Shown: piece after piece, positions 11,691 through 24,978 of the stretch
Layout of the letters: every line of letters starts with the position of its first letter
Numbering within the stretch: position 1 is the first letter of the stretch
From: Tubulanus polymorphus
Lineage: Eukaryota; Nemertea; Palaeonemertea; Tubulaniformes; Tubulanidae
Reading direction: 5' to 3'
Length of the DNA stretch: 64,000 bases
Assembly: GCF_964204645.1 (NCBI RefSeq)
Contig: NC_134028.1
Coordinates: 16,297,263-16,361,262 of the forward strand
The notes under the pieces: model-generated
Seen by the model: only the letters and a program-made list of their open reading frames with translations
The model's database searches: none
What the model was told of the DNA's origin: nothing
Made by a program: the position numbers and the translations under genes

Positions 11691-12971
11691 TGAAGCTTGT
11701 TAGATCCGTGCATCCCCTAGCTGGTAACGCTTGTCCATTATCTGGCTCGTTCAAGGGAAAATCGTGCACATATTATTCTATCATGTGGTATATTCACAAA
11801 TAGCTATTATGATTTGAATTTTTAGTTTTACTGCGAAATACAACTTTAAATCGGTAATTTCAGCATGTGCTTACTGTTATTGTTTATGTGTGCAAGTCCA
11901 TATTTCTGACACCATCTCCATTGAATGCTGACTGTTTCCAGTCATTTCACTAGACATCTCAAAGGGCATTTAATCCTTTTGGAAATTTTTTGAAATAATT
12001 AATTCTTCCTATTATATACTGTTGCTGCCATCATATGACATCATAAACATATACATGTATTAATGGGTGTACTGTATTACAGTCATTTAAGCGAATAAAT
12101 GGTGTTGATTTCTTCAATCTCATAATATATAGGGTACATGCAACGAACGCACACATGTACTTGTGTCCATTATCAACTGATACCTCGCGCAGATTGCGGG
12201 TTGTATGGGAACTACGTAAAAAGGAGAAAAATAATTGATTGACTAATTTAGGGCTGATTATTGATCTTTTTTTCAGTCAGATCTCAGCTTGTTATCTATA
12301 TACAAAAGTAAAATTTGGTTTAATCAAAGTACACTTTCAGTATTGTCAATGTTAATGAAACTTGTTGGATCTATCCATCCCCTAGCTTATATGGCTTGTT
12401 AAATATCTAGCTCGTTAAAACCTAGCTTATAAGTGTGTCTTTCTATGGAGCTTGCAATCTCGAACTCGCTCATTAGTATAGCTCATAAGGGCAGAAGCTT
12501 GTAGTACCATTTAGTGGGTACGGAGGGACGGACGGACGACGGACGAAAAGTGAACGCAATAGCCCGCTGGGAATAAAGTCCCAAGTGGGCTTAAAAGGAC
12601 TCAATTTTGGCCAGTGTGAACTTTTAAAATGATAACTTGCTTTAACGAGAGTGAAATCTTCGAAAAATTGATTATGGGCCTTTTTCCAGAACAAATGTTC
12701 ATAATTCTAATACATCCCTTGAATGACGTAAACAACTAAAAACTATGAGTGACCCGTTAAGATACGGTACAAACTTGGTGAGGGCCTGGGTTTCATCGGA
12801 GGTTGTTCATTATCATACGGACCAATCAGGACAGAAGCTCCCAAGTTCTTCAAATTTGAGGCCAGTGCCGGTTACTGCCGAAACAAAATTTAGCGAGTGA
12901 TATGGTTTTTGATAATTTCACGTTAGGATTGCTTTTAGGTAGCTTAATACATCTCCACTCAGACAAATCGT
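11691..12971. repeat. Interspersed repeats, no gene
   Basis: A segment with GATGAAGCTTGTTAGATCC and CATCCCCTAGCTGG at 11690-11740 recurs in diverged form at 12358-12440. Near 12525-12600 is a GGACGGACGGACGACGGACG tract followed by AATAGCCCGCTGGG, a layout common in dispersed invertebrate repeats. No open frame or transposase was seen. Confidence 0.45.
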
Positions 12972-13049
12972 TGTAATGGCGTCCAAATTAAAATGTGTCG
13001 GGTTCATGTGAACCGCTGTTGTTATTGTTAATTTCTTGTGTCTACCACA
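12972..13049 (+). repeat. 5' LTR remnant (3' 78 bp only)
   Basis: This matches 23093-23170 closely, through ATGTGAACCGCT to the ACA end. The sequence upstream of 12972 does not resemble the 3' LTR, so the 5' LTR is truncated and its promoter portion lost. Coding-like gag sequence follows directly. Confidence 0.8.
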
Positions 13050-13890
13050 AAGTTGGGCCCTCGAACCTCAAACAACATATCGGCGGCAGCCCTTAGGAAT
13101 AAGCAAGGAGGGCATAGCGCAGTAATAAATAAAATAGACAAGGAAATAAGCGGTTTAATTGATGGTCAGTCCATCGATTTGCTATATATGAAGTCGGTCG
13201 TGGTGAAATTAATTGATAGGCGTACTGTTTTGAAGGATCTACATGAATCCATCATTGACACTATGACTGAAAATGCAGCTCAGATCGAAACTGAAATGCT
13301 TGAATACGACCTTTGGGATAGTAAGATAGATAGTATTGTGTTCACAATTCATGCGTATACTGGTTTCCAGGCGTCACCGAACACAACTACTCCCACGGAC
13401 ATTAAGCCAAAAGTGCATATGCCAAAATTCATTCTGCCAAAATTTGACGGTTCGAACTTATTAGAGTGGCAAGGTTTTTGGGACGCTTTCAAGTCTGTGG
13501 TCCATCTCAACACGCAGATTCCAGACGTTAATAAGTTTAATTATCTCAAAGCCCAGCTGACCGGTGTGGCATTGGAATCGATTTCGGGTTTTACAGTGAC
13601 TGGCGATAACTAAGCTTGTGCGGTCGCGCTCCTAACCAAACGTTTTGGTAGGCCGTATTTGTTAGGCAATGCATATTACAGAGCATTGTTAAATTTGCCG
13701 AAAGCGGACAGTAAAGTATCTTCGATTCGACAAATACCATGCTTCGATACAAACGTATGTTCGTTCCTTGTCAAACTTAGGGAAAGATTCGTCACTATAC
13801 GGTGAAATACTCGTACCAGTTATATTAGACCAGCTGCCTGACAATATCACCCGTGCGTTCAAAAGCGTGGAATCGACAAACACCTCTGTC

Positions 13891-14246
<356 letters not shown>

Positions 14247-14399
14247 GTCAAACGAGTCTATCTCTACCTTAATGTCAAGTGAAAGGCTACAGTCCGAATC
14301 TAGGGCAGCGTCGTCACGCTTCTGCGCATATTGTGAAAAAGACGATAGTTCGGTCAATTGTAGAAAATTTCCCTATATAGTAGCGCGGAAAAAGGACGT

Positions 14400-15770
14400 A
14401 TGCAAAAACGTTTATGTTTAAATTGTCTCCGCAAGGGACATCAAGTTAAAGGCTGTTCGTCACAGTCTCGTTGGTCCTGCAAGGGCGTTCATCACACCAG
14501 TATCTGCGATTCTGATTTTGGCCATCAGTCGTTTAGTAGTCGGTCTTGTATATCGGAAGATTCCGGTAGTATTCTTGTTGACAATTCTGATCGTACTCAG
14601 GCTAAAACTGTTGCCGGTTTACCACCAAAATATGTTTCTGGTCAGTACTATGTTAATTCATCGCATACCGTTACTACGTCGCTCCCCGAGACTGCTATTG
14701 CATCCGTGCGAGCAACTGTTGGTGATACTTCTGTTGATGCGAATGTTCTCTTTGCTACTGGCTCTCAGAGATCGTTTATAACCAGGAAACTCGCTGATCA
14801 AATTCAATTCAGATGTCTCCGCCGAGAAACTGTTTCTGTGAATGCGTTTGGCTCTGAGCCAGCTGTGTTTTATTACTTTGGTACTGTTTATATTCTATCG
14901 CTATATGGCGAATTAGTTCCTATTGATGTCCTTGTTATACCGGAAATATCTAAAGGGAGTTTCCAGTCGTTAGAACCGTTTGCGCATCAAGTGACAGGTG
15001 CACAATTTAGTATAGATATGTCAATCGGAGTCGATTTTTATTGGTCCGTCGTTCTAGGTGACGTTATTCGCGGCGATAGGCTAGGTTTAGTAGCTTTGCG
15101 CACAAAGCGTGGATATGTATTGTCAGGTCCGGTGACTTCCGACAACAACAGAGATAATTCGTCGATTGCTCAGTTGGTTGTAAACAGTGATACGCGGCAT
15201 TATATCGAACTTAAACAAACTGTTGAACGTTTCTGGTCACTATAAAGTATTGGAATTGAGCATCCGAAAACTGCGAAAAATCGTGAATTCGAAGTCGATC
15301 AGTATATCAGCGAAATCCAGTTCGATGGTAATCAGTATACTGCTAAATTACCGTGGAAGTCTGATTTTCCAATGTTACCGACAAATTATAGCCTGTGCTT
15401 CGCTCGCACATGGTCAACGATTCGTAAGTTAGCGAAAACTGGTCGCTTAAAAACGTACAGTGATATAATTGCGGAGCAGGAGCGACGTGGTTTCATTAGT
15501 TGGGTTCCCGTCGAAAGGCTAAATGTTACACCGTGTCATTATCTCTGTCATCATGCAGTATTTCGCGATTCTGCGACAACGCCGTTGCGTATCGTATACG
15601 ACTGTAGTTGTAAAAGTTCCGCTTCGTCTCCTAGTTTTAATGACTGTCTCCTGTCAGGACCTCCGATTCATAACAGTATAGTTGATATTATGTTGCAGTT
15701 CCGTCTAGTTGAAGTTGGCATATGGGCGGACGTAGAAAAAGCGTTGTTGCAGAAAACTGGATCCAACTGA
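14400..15770 (+). pseudogene. BEL/Pao zinc knuckle, protease and N-terminal RT
   Basis: The frame opens with a knuckle-like CLNCLRKGHQVKGC, then a second Cys/His group, and a retropepsin region near 14740-14800. There the usual D-T-G-S catalytic signature reads A-T-G-S (LFATGSQRSFI), so the catalytic Asp is lost. After a stop at 15243-15245 the RT N-terminal domain follows in a shifted frame: YTAKLPWKSDFP, NYSLCFARTWSTI, TTPLRIVYDCS, FNDCLLSGPP. The frame breaks again near 15765 at the position where the RT palm should continue. Protease and RT are both inactive on this evidence. Confidence 0.75.
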
Positions 15771-15825
15771 TCCCGATTTCACACGTTTTCTATGGTTACG
15801 GGATCCAGAGGACGCCGAAAGTGAC

Positions 15826-17005
15826 TTGATTACTTATCATGTGATTCTTTTTGTTGCGAAATCGAGTCCATTTGTGTTAAATGCTACCATCTTAAAGCAT
15901 CTCGCGGATAATCCGTCTACCGTTTCTAATATCATTAAATCGAACATCTATGTTGATAACGTCGTTGCTAGTACGTCGAAATCTGATTCAATTGCGTTCT
16001 ACGAAGAATCTCGCGCGCTGATGGCAAAAGGACATTTCAATTTGCGTTCGGTTAGCAGTAATGATCCTGCAATTGTGAAAGTTGCAGACGCTGAAGGTGT
16101 AGCTGAAAAGAAATCCGTCGTCGGTGTTTTGGGTTTGAATTGGGACACCGCGTCAGATTCTATGTTATTCAAACCAGCCCATACCGTTCCGGTTACTGAT
16201 ACGGTAACAAAACGCCAGAAAGTTAAGTCTACAGCGAAGTTCTATGACCCAATGGGTTATCTTGTTCCGGTTTTCATACGTGCGAAAATCCTCATACGGG
16301 ATGTTTGGGAATTAGACATTGGTTGGGACGATTGCGTACAGTCAGAGATATACGATAGATGGCGTGTTATATCTGAAGATTTAGCGCTAGCGTCAAAGCG
16401 CACGTTCAGTCGTCACTTCTTTGACATAAACCCATCGTTAGGGTCAGTTTATCAGTTGCATATTTTTGCAGACGCGAGTAGCGTTTCTTATGGTTGTTGT
16501 GCGTATTTAGTTGTCAATGGTCTGTCTTCATTATGTTTAGCGAAATCTCGCGTGTTTCCGTTAAAACCATTGACAATTCCGAAGCTCGAGTTACTTGCTG
16601 CTGTTATTGCGTCTAGACAGTCAGATAGACCTAAGCTGGATCGCCAGTGAGAAAACATTACTCCATAGATTTGTGCAGTGAGTTGACCGGGGATTGCAGT
16701 TGGAATCATTGAAAAATCGTCAAAAAATCCTGCTGACAACGTGTCCAAGAGGTTCCGATTATCTTACGTTGCGTGTTAATGATCTGTGGTGGCACGGTCC
16801 TCCATGGTTGCGTGATGGTAGTTGCCCATCAGTCCTCTCTCCGTCGCCTGTACCGAGTTCTGAAATTGCGGTTATGTGCGTAAATGTTGCGAACATGCAT
16901 TGCGTTCATGATATGTTAGATATTGACAGATTTTTATCATTGCCTACTTTATTACGAATTACTGCGACAATTCGTCGTTGTGTCGATATATACAAATACA
17001 AATAA
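15826..17005 (+). pseudogene. BEL/Pao RT C-terminal part and RNase H
   Basis: The frame at 15826-16650 contains the RT active-site loop as YVDN (IYVDNVVAST) instead of YVDD, the A17-associated FYDPMGYLVPVFIRAKILIR, and an RNase H start HIFADASSVSYGCCAY with PLTIPKLELLAAV. After stops near 16648 the integrase-proximal linker appears (LWWHGPPWLRDG near 16790). It runs to about 16990, where the non-LTR insertion begins. Coding resumes at about 21440. Confidence 0.75.
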
Positions 17006-17107
17006 TCTTTATTGAGCCTTAGCAATACAAAATCCTCATCGGTTAGATAACAATAAAGTGGACATTACAGAAATAAAATTTGCAATATAAGATTTTGATA
17101 TATATCT

Positions 17108-17312
<205 letters not shown>

Positions 17313-17470
17313 TACACATACGCGTATAAATATATATATACATACATTCACACAAACACAAAAGTACACATACACAGATACACACATATATACGATATAA
17401 CATGCGTTTAATCATCACATGTATATAGCTTTCAGAGGGTTGTAAGGGTCCAAGATTTGGTTACATCACA

Positions 17471-17479
17471 TTATTGACT

Positions 17480-17529
<50 letters not shown>

Positions 17530-20500
17530 CATTATTATTATCATTATCATTATTATTATTATTATCAGTGGCTACCCGGGCCCTAAAACACTCACTGACA
17601 TATTGAATAGAGGGCAACAGGATGTCGATTTCTTCCGAGCTAACCAACAGGAGGCTTTTACATATGTCGTTGAGGTCCTTAAAATTAGTGAAAGATTCTA
17701 GGTGTTCGCAGTGTTTAGATCTTAGGCTAGAATACCTGCGACACCTAGACAGAAAATGAATCTCATCTTCGACTACTCCAGGACACCACGGGCAGTATCT
17801 TTTGTCTGCAACTTTCCTTTTATATCTGCCTCTCTCTATTTCTAAGTTATGGTTAGAGATACGCAGTTTAGCAAAGGACGATATTTGTGCTCTATCAATA
17901 TTTAGGCGAGCATAGGTTTCCATACGAAAGTTTTTTTTTTTTTATTTTGCAGTAGAATCTCAGCTTATTACTATTTTCGTTATTTAAAGCAAGTCCATTA
18001 ATATATCTAAAGAAAAAGGAATCATACTTGGAACATAGCTTGGCTTTGATAGCTTTAGTCGTGGCTGGAATAGACACAGTACCTCTGTTATGCCAGATAT
18101 GCTCGAAACCTATACATTTTAAAATACCATGTATACGGTAAGAAATCTGGTTCATTAAGCAGACACGACTGAACGAGGCGTGTAGATTTATCTGGTGAAA
18201 CTTTGTTTAGTGATAGCCAGTATTTGGTAGCGTGGATAATTGCACGAATGGCTAGAGGGTATCGTCCTAGTTCGCCTTTTGAGCCTATGTTCGAAGCATG
18301 TTTACCGACCCCTAGTACAACTTTACAGAATTTAGTATGAATTTTTTCGGGAAAAAACTTATCACAGAGAGCCTCAATCCGGTCATGGTTCTGCATGCGG
18401 GCATCGTTCTTTATGTTAATATGAAACAATGACCATACCTCTGATGCGTATAGTAAAATAGGTTTCACACAGGCATCGAAGAGGTTGAGCATAAGTGGGA
18501 TGTTATTACAGGAGAATTTGAATATTTTCCTTAACAGGAAGACTACCTTAAGGGCCTTTTGGCATAGCCTATTAATTCCAAGGCTGAAAGACCCAGAACA
18601 GGATAAATGGAGTCCCAGGTACTTATAGCTTTGAACAATATTCAAAGGAGCCGGACCAAAGTACAAGTTGAACTTCTTCAAAAGTTTGCCACCTTTGTTA
18701 AAAATAATTACCTCCGTTTTAGAGATATTAACCTCCATTCTCCATTTTTTACAATATTCTTCCAAGTTATCCAGACAAGCTTGTAGCCCTGTTTCTGATT
18801 CAGATATTAGAATTAGGTGATCAGCGTACATTAACACATTGAGCTTTTTGGTCCCAATTTTGACAGGGTGACAATTCTCAGAGTTTAGAAAACTGGGAAT
18901 ATCATAAATAAATTGGTTTAAAAAAATGGGCTCAAAACGCATCCTTGTTTTAAGCCTATTTCCGAGGATATAAAATCGGTGAGGCCCGAGGATGTGCTGA
19001 CCGAGTAGTATACATTTTTATAGATATCTTTAACGATTTGAACTAAGGGGTCATTGTGGCCCAGACAGTCAAGTTTGTAAAAGAGGGCTTGTCTCCATAC
19101 TTTATCATAAGCTTTCGAGAAGTCTACAAAGCATACAAAGAGGTAGCGACCTTTTTTGACCATTTTGCCATTTATAGATTTTAAAACTAAGATATGGTCT
19201 GATGTCCTACATTTTTTTCTAAAACCGATCTGGTTTTCTGGAATCAGGTTGAACTTCTCACAAGCCTTTTACAGCCGGTTGCTTATGAACCTGACGAAGA
19301 GCTTACTTAGACAACTTGAGACTGCTATCCCACGGTAATTATTAGGGTCTTTAGGGCTACCCGCCTTAAATACAGGTTTTTATGGCACAGTTTCTATAAA
19401 CATTAGGGTAGGTACCATTACAAACAATCAAATTAAATAGTTTTACTAAGCAGTCTAACGCTATGTCGTTAACGCCTTTTAGAATTTCGTTTCGTATGCC
19501 ATCGAAACCGGCGCTAGTACCATTTTTTAAAGTTTTAATGGCTTTTTTACCTCCTCAGACGTAAACTCACTATTGTCCAGGCACGTGAAGTTTGTCTTTC
19601 CGGGCAGAATGTCAAGATCCGGGTAAGAAGAGGAAAATAACTTCTTGAAGTGAGCATACCATTCGTACGGGGACACATTATTGGCTTTATCGTTAGAAAT
19701 GGAATTCCCATTCTTGAATTTATTATTTATATCCCAAAACGCTTCGGGGTTTTTACCCTCTAGTTTACTAAGGCTATCAAAAATTGAGTTTCTATACTCT
19801 CTATTTGCCTTTTTAAGTGATTTCTTATAGTCTTTTTTAAGTAGATAGTATTGGGCGATTATACTTTTATTTTGAGGTTCCTTAGAGATGCGACTAGCCA
19901 GTTTAGTCAAGGTTCTTTTCATTACCTTACATCTAACATTGAACCAAGGTTTATGCTTCGTGCTATGTTCATCTGTGAACTTGATCCGCTTCCGATCCAC
20001 TCGAGGGGTCTTAAACTTTGAGAGGACATCCACTATTTCCTTGGTCATATTTTCAACCCCTTCCTTATCCATGCTATTGTTTTGGGCCAGAATGGAAGAT
20101 AATTTTTGTCTGTTAGATGGAGAATTCAGATAATTTTGGAAGGCATCAAAATCTTCAGGGGCCCATTTGGGGAACACTGTCTTTTGTCTAAGGTTAATAG
20201 AGGGATTGTTGGTAGGCTGCCCGCAGTTAGGAACATATAGGTTCAAATCAGTTACTATTTGACAATGATCAGAGAAAGTAGTGAATTCTTTCACCCTAAA
20301 ATGATTGATACGCTCAAGCATGTTGACGCCGGAGAGACAATAGTCACTAATTGAAGAGCATCCGTAGGAACATCTTTAGTACTATTTCTTTTTAGTAAGA
20401 CCAAGTTACATACAAATGTGATGGTGGGAGGGGGATCTTGAATTTCAAATTCTCCTCATCATCAGCGATTATATAGTCGAGATCATTACAATTAATGTTT

Positions 20501-21008
20501 GCGTTTAGGTCTCCTAATATCAGAATATCACCTTCTTGGGAATATTTGCAAGTATCAATTTCGATTTTTTCCAGGGTATTTAAATTATCCTTGTTCTTCA
20601 TAGAAAAGGAAGAGTGTTGAGGGGAATTATACACGAAGCACACATATGAGTCTACCTTTGACTTAAAAAAGGTTTTTCTTAACTTAATCCATAAATATTC
20701 AGTATCGTGACAAGGGAGTACTTCAATACCAGCTTTAATGTGAGGTTTACAGAATAACAATTATCCTCCATAAATACCTTTACTTTCACGCTTCCTTCTA
20801 ACACTATTTAAAATATGGTACCTTCAAGAGATAAAACATCCCTTTCACCCGCTTTGGTATCTTGTAAGCAGATTATGTCCTCCTTAAAATTCGAAGAAAA
20901 GTGAGGATCATTCAACTTACGCCTACGAACATTATCTTCGTCAATGTAAAACAACCCGTGAACATTCCAACTACTCACTGAAAGCTTATATCTATTATTA
21001 CGAGACAT
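17471..21008 (-). pseudogene. Non-LTR ORF2: APE endonuclease and reverse transcriptase
   Basis: Starting at ATG 21008, the order is: endonuclease N-terminus (SVSSWNVHGLF, ICLQDTKAG), core (YVCFVYNSPQ, ILGDLNANI near 20500), C-terminus (TTFSDHCQIV near 20275), linker helix region, then RT with VCFVDFSKAYDKVW (19110), GLKQGCVLSPFF and the active-site loop as YADH (18820) where YADD is expected. The thumb follows (SYKYLGLHL), and a C-terminal knuckle CPWCPGVVEDEIHFLSRC near 17790. The last codons are an Asn/Asp run made by the (ATT)n tract at 17480-17567. At least five shifts or stops interrupt it. The clade is not certain. Confidence 0.75.
17480..17567. repeat. (ATT)n microsatellite
   Basis: ATT trinucleotides with a few ATC units, read on the minus strand as poly-Asn/Asp at the end of the non-LTR ORF2. 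Confidence 0.9.
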
Positions 21009-21254
21009 AGTAAGATTAAAAACCAGTAATAAGACTACTTCAAGAGTAACTGAATAACAAAAGTAACAGGGTAATTAAACTTATAACCAGTAACAATTTT
21101 TAGCAGTATTGACACTACGGTCACAAATGAGAAAGAATAAACTTCTAAAGGCTTTAAGTTCTAGAGAACACGAACCCGTAAAGCAATGCTTCAATCAGCA
21201 GTCTAAGAGACATTATGTTCATAATTCTATATACAATGCGGTAATTAAAAAGAG

Positions 21255-21445
21255 GTATAAGAGATACAAAACCAAATACTTAATGCTAGCATTTGATGGG
21301 CTATATCTGAACATACATTAATAAAAAATAGATACATTTCCGAATATTTTATGGTAGCATTTGAAAGACTATGTCAGAACATACATAAAAAAGGAGATAC
21401 ATAAACAAGTACTTAATACTAGCATTCGATAGGCTATATCCGAAC
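21255..21445. repeat. Tandem repeat of about 70-80 bp, three units
   Basis: Units share AGATACA...TACTTAAT(A/G)CTAGCATT(T/C)GAT and end CGAACATACAT; the middle unit is the most diverged. They lie upstream of the ORF2 start, so they could be 5' UTR or promoter repeats of the non-LTR element. Confidence 0.6.
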
Positions 21446-22901
21446 ATACATTATGGTTAAAGCGAAAGCGTCATATGGTTAAAGCGAAAGCGTCGCAGTC
21501 AGCTTACGTACATGCTTTGGGCTACGTGCGAGTGAATTAAGTATGTTCTTAGATGATGGTATTATCAAGTCCAATGGTCGTATCCATAATTCAAACTTAG
21601 ATGATTATACGAAATTTCCACCGGTTTTGCCACCCGGGCATACATTTACCGAGTTATGGATGCGCATGTTTCCGTTCATCATGAAGGTTTGCCTGTTACT
21701 ATGACGAGGGTCCGACAAAGGTATTGGGTACCTCGTTTGCGTCAGTTTGCGAAGAACATATTATTGGATTGTTATGTCTGTCTAAAAGGACAGGGACCTC
21801 CGTACTTGTATCCTCCTCCACCCCTATACCGAAAGAAAGGGTTAAGGACGCTCCACCGTTTGCGGTTACAGGGATTGATTATGCTGGTCCGTTTGAGTTC
21901 CTAGCTGTTATAAATCCGGTATCATTGGCGAAGTCGTATATTATTCTGTTCACATGCGCAGTAACCAGGTGTATTCATCTTGAGTTGGTTACTAATTTGT
22001 CATAACTGACGTTTATGTTAAGTTTCCGTCGTTTCTGCAGTCGCAGATCCTGTCCGTCGTGTTGTATTTCGAAAAATGCGTCAACATTTCAATCCGCTGA
22101 AAAGCAACTGAAGGAGTTGTTTAATTCGCCCGAGTTGGAGCGAAATTTAGCTGATAGAGGGTGTGAATGGAAATCCATTCCGCGTCGTTTACCATGGTTT
22201 AGCGGTTTTTACGAGAGACTCATCGGACTTACAAAATGTGCATTAAAAAAAACTTTCAATCGTTCCAAGTTGGGACTTACTGAACTGCAAATAGTCGTTA
22301 CCGAAATAGAATGTACGTTAAATAATCGTCCGTTAACTGCGTTAACTGGAGTTGCAGATCCAGTGCCGATTACACCGTCGCAGTTTTTCATGGGTCGAAA
22401 TACCAGTGGATTACCGTATCAAAATGTGGATCACCAGGAATAAACGATCCAGATTACATTAAACAGAGCGATGTTGTGATCCGTGCGAAAAAACGTGCTT
22501 GCTTGTATACCGATTTTCAAAAGCGTTGGCGTGAAAATATTTTACCGCTCTAAGGGAGAGGTATGGCGTGCCGCGAAGCGCTTCCATGGGATAATGCCCC
22601 TGTATGATCGGCGATGTTGTTTTGGTCCACTCGGACAGAGATCGTTTTCAGTGGAAACTTTCGGTGATAACGAGCCTCATTAAGGGTCCGGATGGTTTAT
22701 ATCCCGGGAATTAAGACCCGTTACGGGTTTTCGAACAGACCCACCAATCGTCTTTATCCGTTGGAGATATCGTGTTGCGATGCCGGGGAACTTTTAGAAT
22801 CACCCGAAGAAATGGAACATTCGGTTCCCGTTAGACCAGCTCTTCGGACAGCCGCTGTGAAGGCTCGTCAGTTAATGAAGGAACAGTCAAAGTTCTTGTG
22901 A
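21440..22901 (+). pseudogene. BEL/Pao integrase and C-terminal domain
   Basis: After the nested element the integrase resumes: LDDGIIKSNGRIHN, then the zinc-binding region with the HH-CC pattern (HHEG near 21680, CYVCLKGQG near 21770), the core start FAVTGIDYAGPF with its catalytic Asp near 21875, and CAVTRCIHLELV. The second part (22015-22443) has WKSIPRRLPWFSGFYERLIG, carrying the catalytic Glu region, and LNNRPLTAL, then PSQFFMGR. The 22483-22901 part is the C-terminal domain typical of BEL/Pao, with RPTNRLYPLEI. Stops and shifts near 21905, 22005, 22441 and 22680 disable it. Confidence 0.75.
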
Positions 22902-22948
22902 TCAGTGATGTGTAAAAGACACTTTTATTTTCAGTAGAAACGTAGCAT

Positions 22949-23170
22949 TGATGTGGCCGGAGTATGTCGGGGATTAAACATTTTTAATTTAATTCCTCCG
23001 TTTCCCTTTACACTTGGATGGCGTGATACTCCGGTCCGAATGTTTGCGCAGGCGCACTGAGGACAGTGCAACGCGAGTTAGTCGAGAAACTTGTTGTAAT
23101 GGCGTCCAAATTAAAATGTGTCGGATTCATGTGAACCGCTTTTGTTCGCGTTAATTTCTTGTGTCTACCA
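22949..23170 (+). repeat. 3' LTR of the BEL/Pao element
   Basis: The end (ACCACA at 23170) and the last 78 bp match the 5' remnant. The start is set tentatively at the TG of TGATGTGGCCGGAG after the coding end; the exact first base is uncertain. It contains a short inverted pair CCGGAGTAT / ATACTCCGG. Confidence 0.6.
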
Positions 23171-23884
23171 CACTATATTTCTATAGAAATGATGATATCA
23201 ACCTATTAAGCTTATCCACCTTATTTCACTAGCTGATCCACATTTAATGTTATGATGTCATGATGGAAGTCAAAACCGCGTCAACAGAAATTTTGTAGAA
23301 TCAAGATTTTGAAGGGTTTCGTCTTCGTAAGCCCAATCCTACCGAACAAAGCGTAAGACCTTGGCGATTTTAAGTTCTTCCGACGCAAAAGACATTAAAT
23401 TTTCACATGTGCAATTTTGGACTGTTAAAGATGCTGCATAAAAAACGTGCTCAAATAAATCGAATTTTTGAAACTTTTTGGTAAATTTTCCAAAAAAATA
23501 ATATAATAAACCCACGACTTTCAACTTTGCGCACAATGAAGAAAAACCAATTACGAAATATATTTTGCTTAATCTGTTCAATTCGCCCATTAGTAGTGAA
23601 ATTACAGACTAATGAAATTGGGTTTGAGTGTGCTAAAAATTGTATTAAGCATACGAATGATTATCCATCGGCCAGACCGTTGACATAGGCTTGCTGATGC
23701 GAGCCAAAAATATTTCAGGCATTTTTATAATATCTTATTATAAAACGGCACTTTTAATAAAATTCTTCAGAATATTTCTTTAATTTTTCAATTAGTCCTT
23801 AATCTTAGTTACTTAAGTACCACTGATATTTTGTACAGTTAATATATCTATATACCCCAGCCGTCCCATCCCCATTAAAAAAGC
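23171..23884. other. Non-coding DNA between LTR element and old Polinton
   Basis: No gene or repeat structure was recognised. An 83-codon minus-strand frame at 23339-23590 has no recognisable motif and is probably chance. Confidence 0.4.
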
Positions 23885-24616
23885 CTATAACAAAATACTC
23901 TTTTCTTCTAATGAGACAGGTTCTATGTCATAAATATTGTTAATTATTTCATCAAATTATTATATTTCACTTTATTTCATCACCATTGTTTTTGATTAAA
24001 CTATGGTCTTCTGTTACATCAAAAACTCCTAATTTAGTTCTAACTCTATATAGTATTCTAATTTTTTAATGCTCATTATATTATTCAATTTTCTTCCATC
24101 CATTTCTTGTCCAAACATCCATTGATCCATTGATCCGTATAAATCAATTTTCACGATGAGAAATACGAAGTTCATTTTGTCTAGGAATTTCTTCTAAAAT
24201 TCTTCTTATTAATATTTCATTATTGTATTTTAACAATATTTAAGTATCAGCTGTTACAGAATCAAAATACAAAATTTCAACGTTTTTCTCTTAAGTATGG
24301 TTGTGGAACATCATGATAAAAATCATTCATAAACAATTTGCGAAATTTCTAAAACAGTTTTACCAATGAATATAGGGTTTATTAAATTTCATTGCATTTC
24401 TCTTTATTTTACTGCTGTTAAATAACCTTCAAATCTTTTATTTCCTAAATGTCTAGGACTTGATTGTAAATGACGTCATCTTTCAGAAGTTTTTACTAAT
24501 TCAATATCACTTCTATTTCTAATATATTCACCTGTTTTTCCATAAAAAACAAATATTCATTAATTTAAAGAAATCTTTCTCAAATCAGTTTTTGAAGTAT
24601 TTCTCTATTGAGTATT
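23885..24616 (-). pseudogene. Older Polinton polymerase B, C-terminal half (left flank)
   Basis: Read on the minus strand, a heavily decayed relic follows the polymerase gene: near 24540 there is a block corresponding to NNAFYG-T-EN-RNRNDIEL (here reading YIRNRSDIEL with stops around it), then downstream the equivalents of KFNKP-YVG-SVLE and the DTDS loop, with the Asp-Thr codons degraded. It ends exactly where the complete Polinton begins, and the other half resumes at 42836. The left limit near 23885 is approximate. Confidence 0.6.
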
Positions 24617-24622
24617 AAAATC
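24617..24622. repeat. Left 6-bp target-site duplication AAAATC
   Basis: AAAATC directly precedes AGTAATAGGGG. An identical hexamer follows the right end at 42830-42835. Within the complete element's own polymerase, the homologous site reads TTAAAATCTATATA near 39245, confirming that AAAATC occurs once in an uninterrupted gene. Confidence 0.92.
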
Positions 24623-24970
24623 AGTAATAGGGGTAATAGGCTTTCAAGCCAAAGGTCGAACGGTCGAGCTCGTAAAAATGAAAAACATGAAAATAATTAC
24701 AATTTCTACTTGAATTACTTGCGAAACTCATAAAAATGAAAAATAAATTCTCACACACTCGAATTTATTTTTCATTTTTATGAGTTCACTCCTAATTCAA
24801 GTAGAAATTGTAATTATTTTCATGTTTTTCATTTTTTACTCACCCGCCCGTTCAACCTTTAACCTGAAAGCCTATTACCCCTATTACTCTTAAAATAATC
24901 ATATACATGAATAACATTTAAATTGACAGATTATTCAATATAAAAGTGTAAGCCCTCATAGAATAGATAT
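24623..24970. repeat. Left TIR with palindromic terminus
   Basis: The outer 266 bp (24623-24888) form a long imperfect palindrome: both ends read AGTAATAGGGGTAATAGG in opposite orientation, and the inner arms (ATGAAAAATAAATTC / GAATTTATTTTTCAT) meet around a centre near 24757. A non-palindromic part continues to about 24970, matching 42482-42562 inverted. The ATPase gene ends nine bases further in. Confidence 0.9.
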
Positions 24971-24978
24971 ATAAATAG

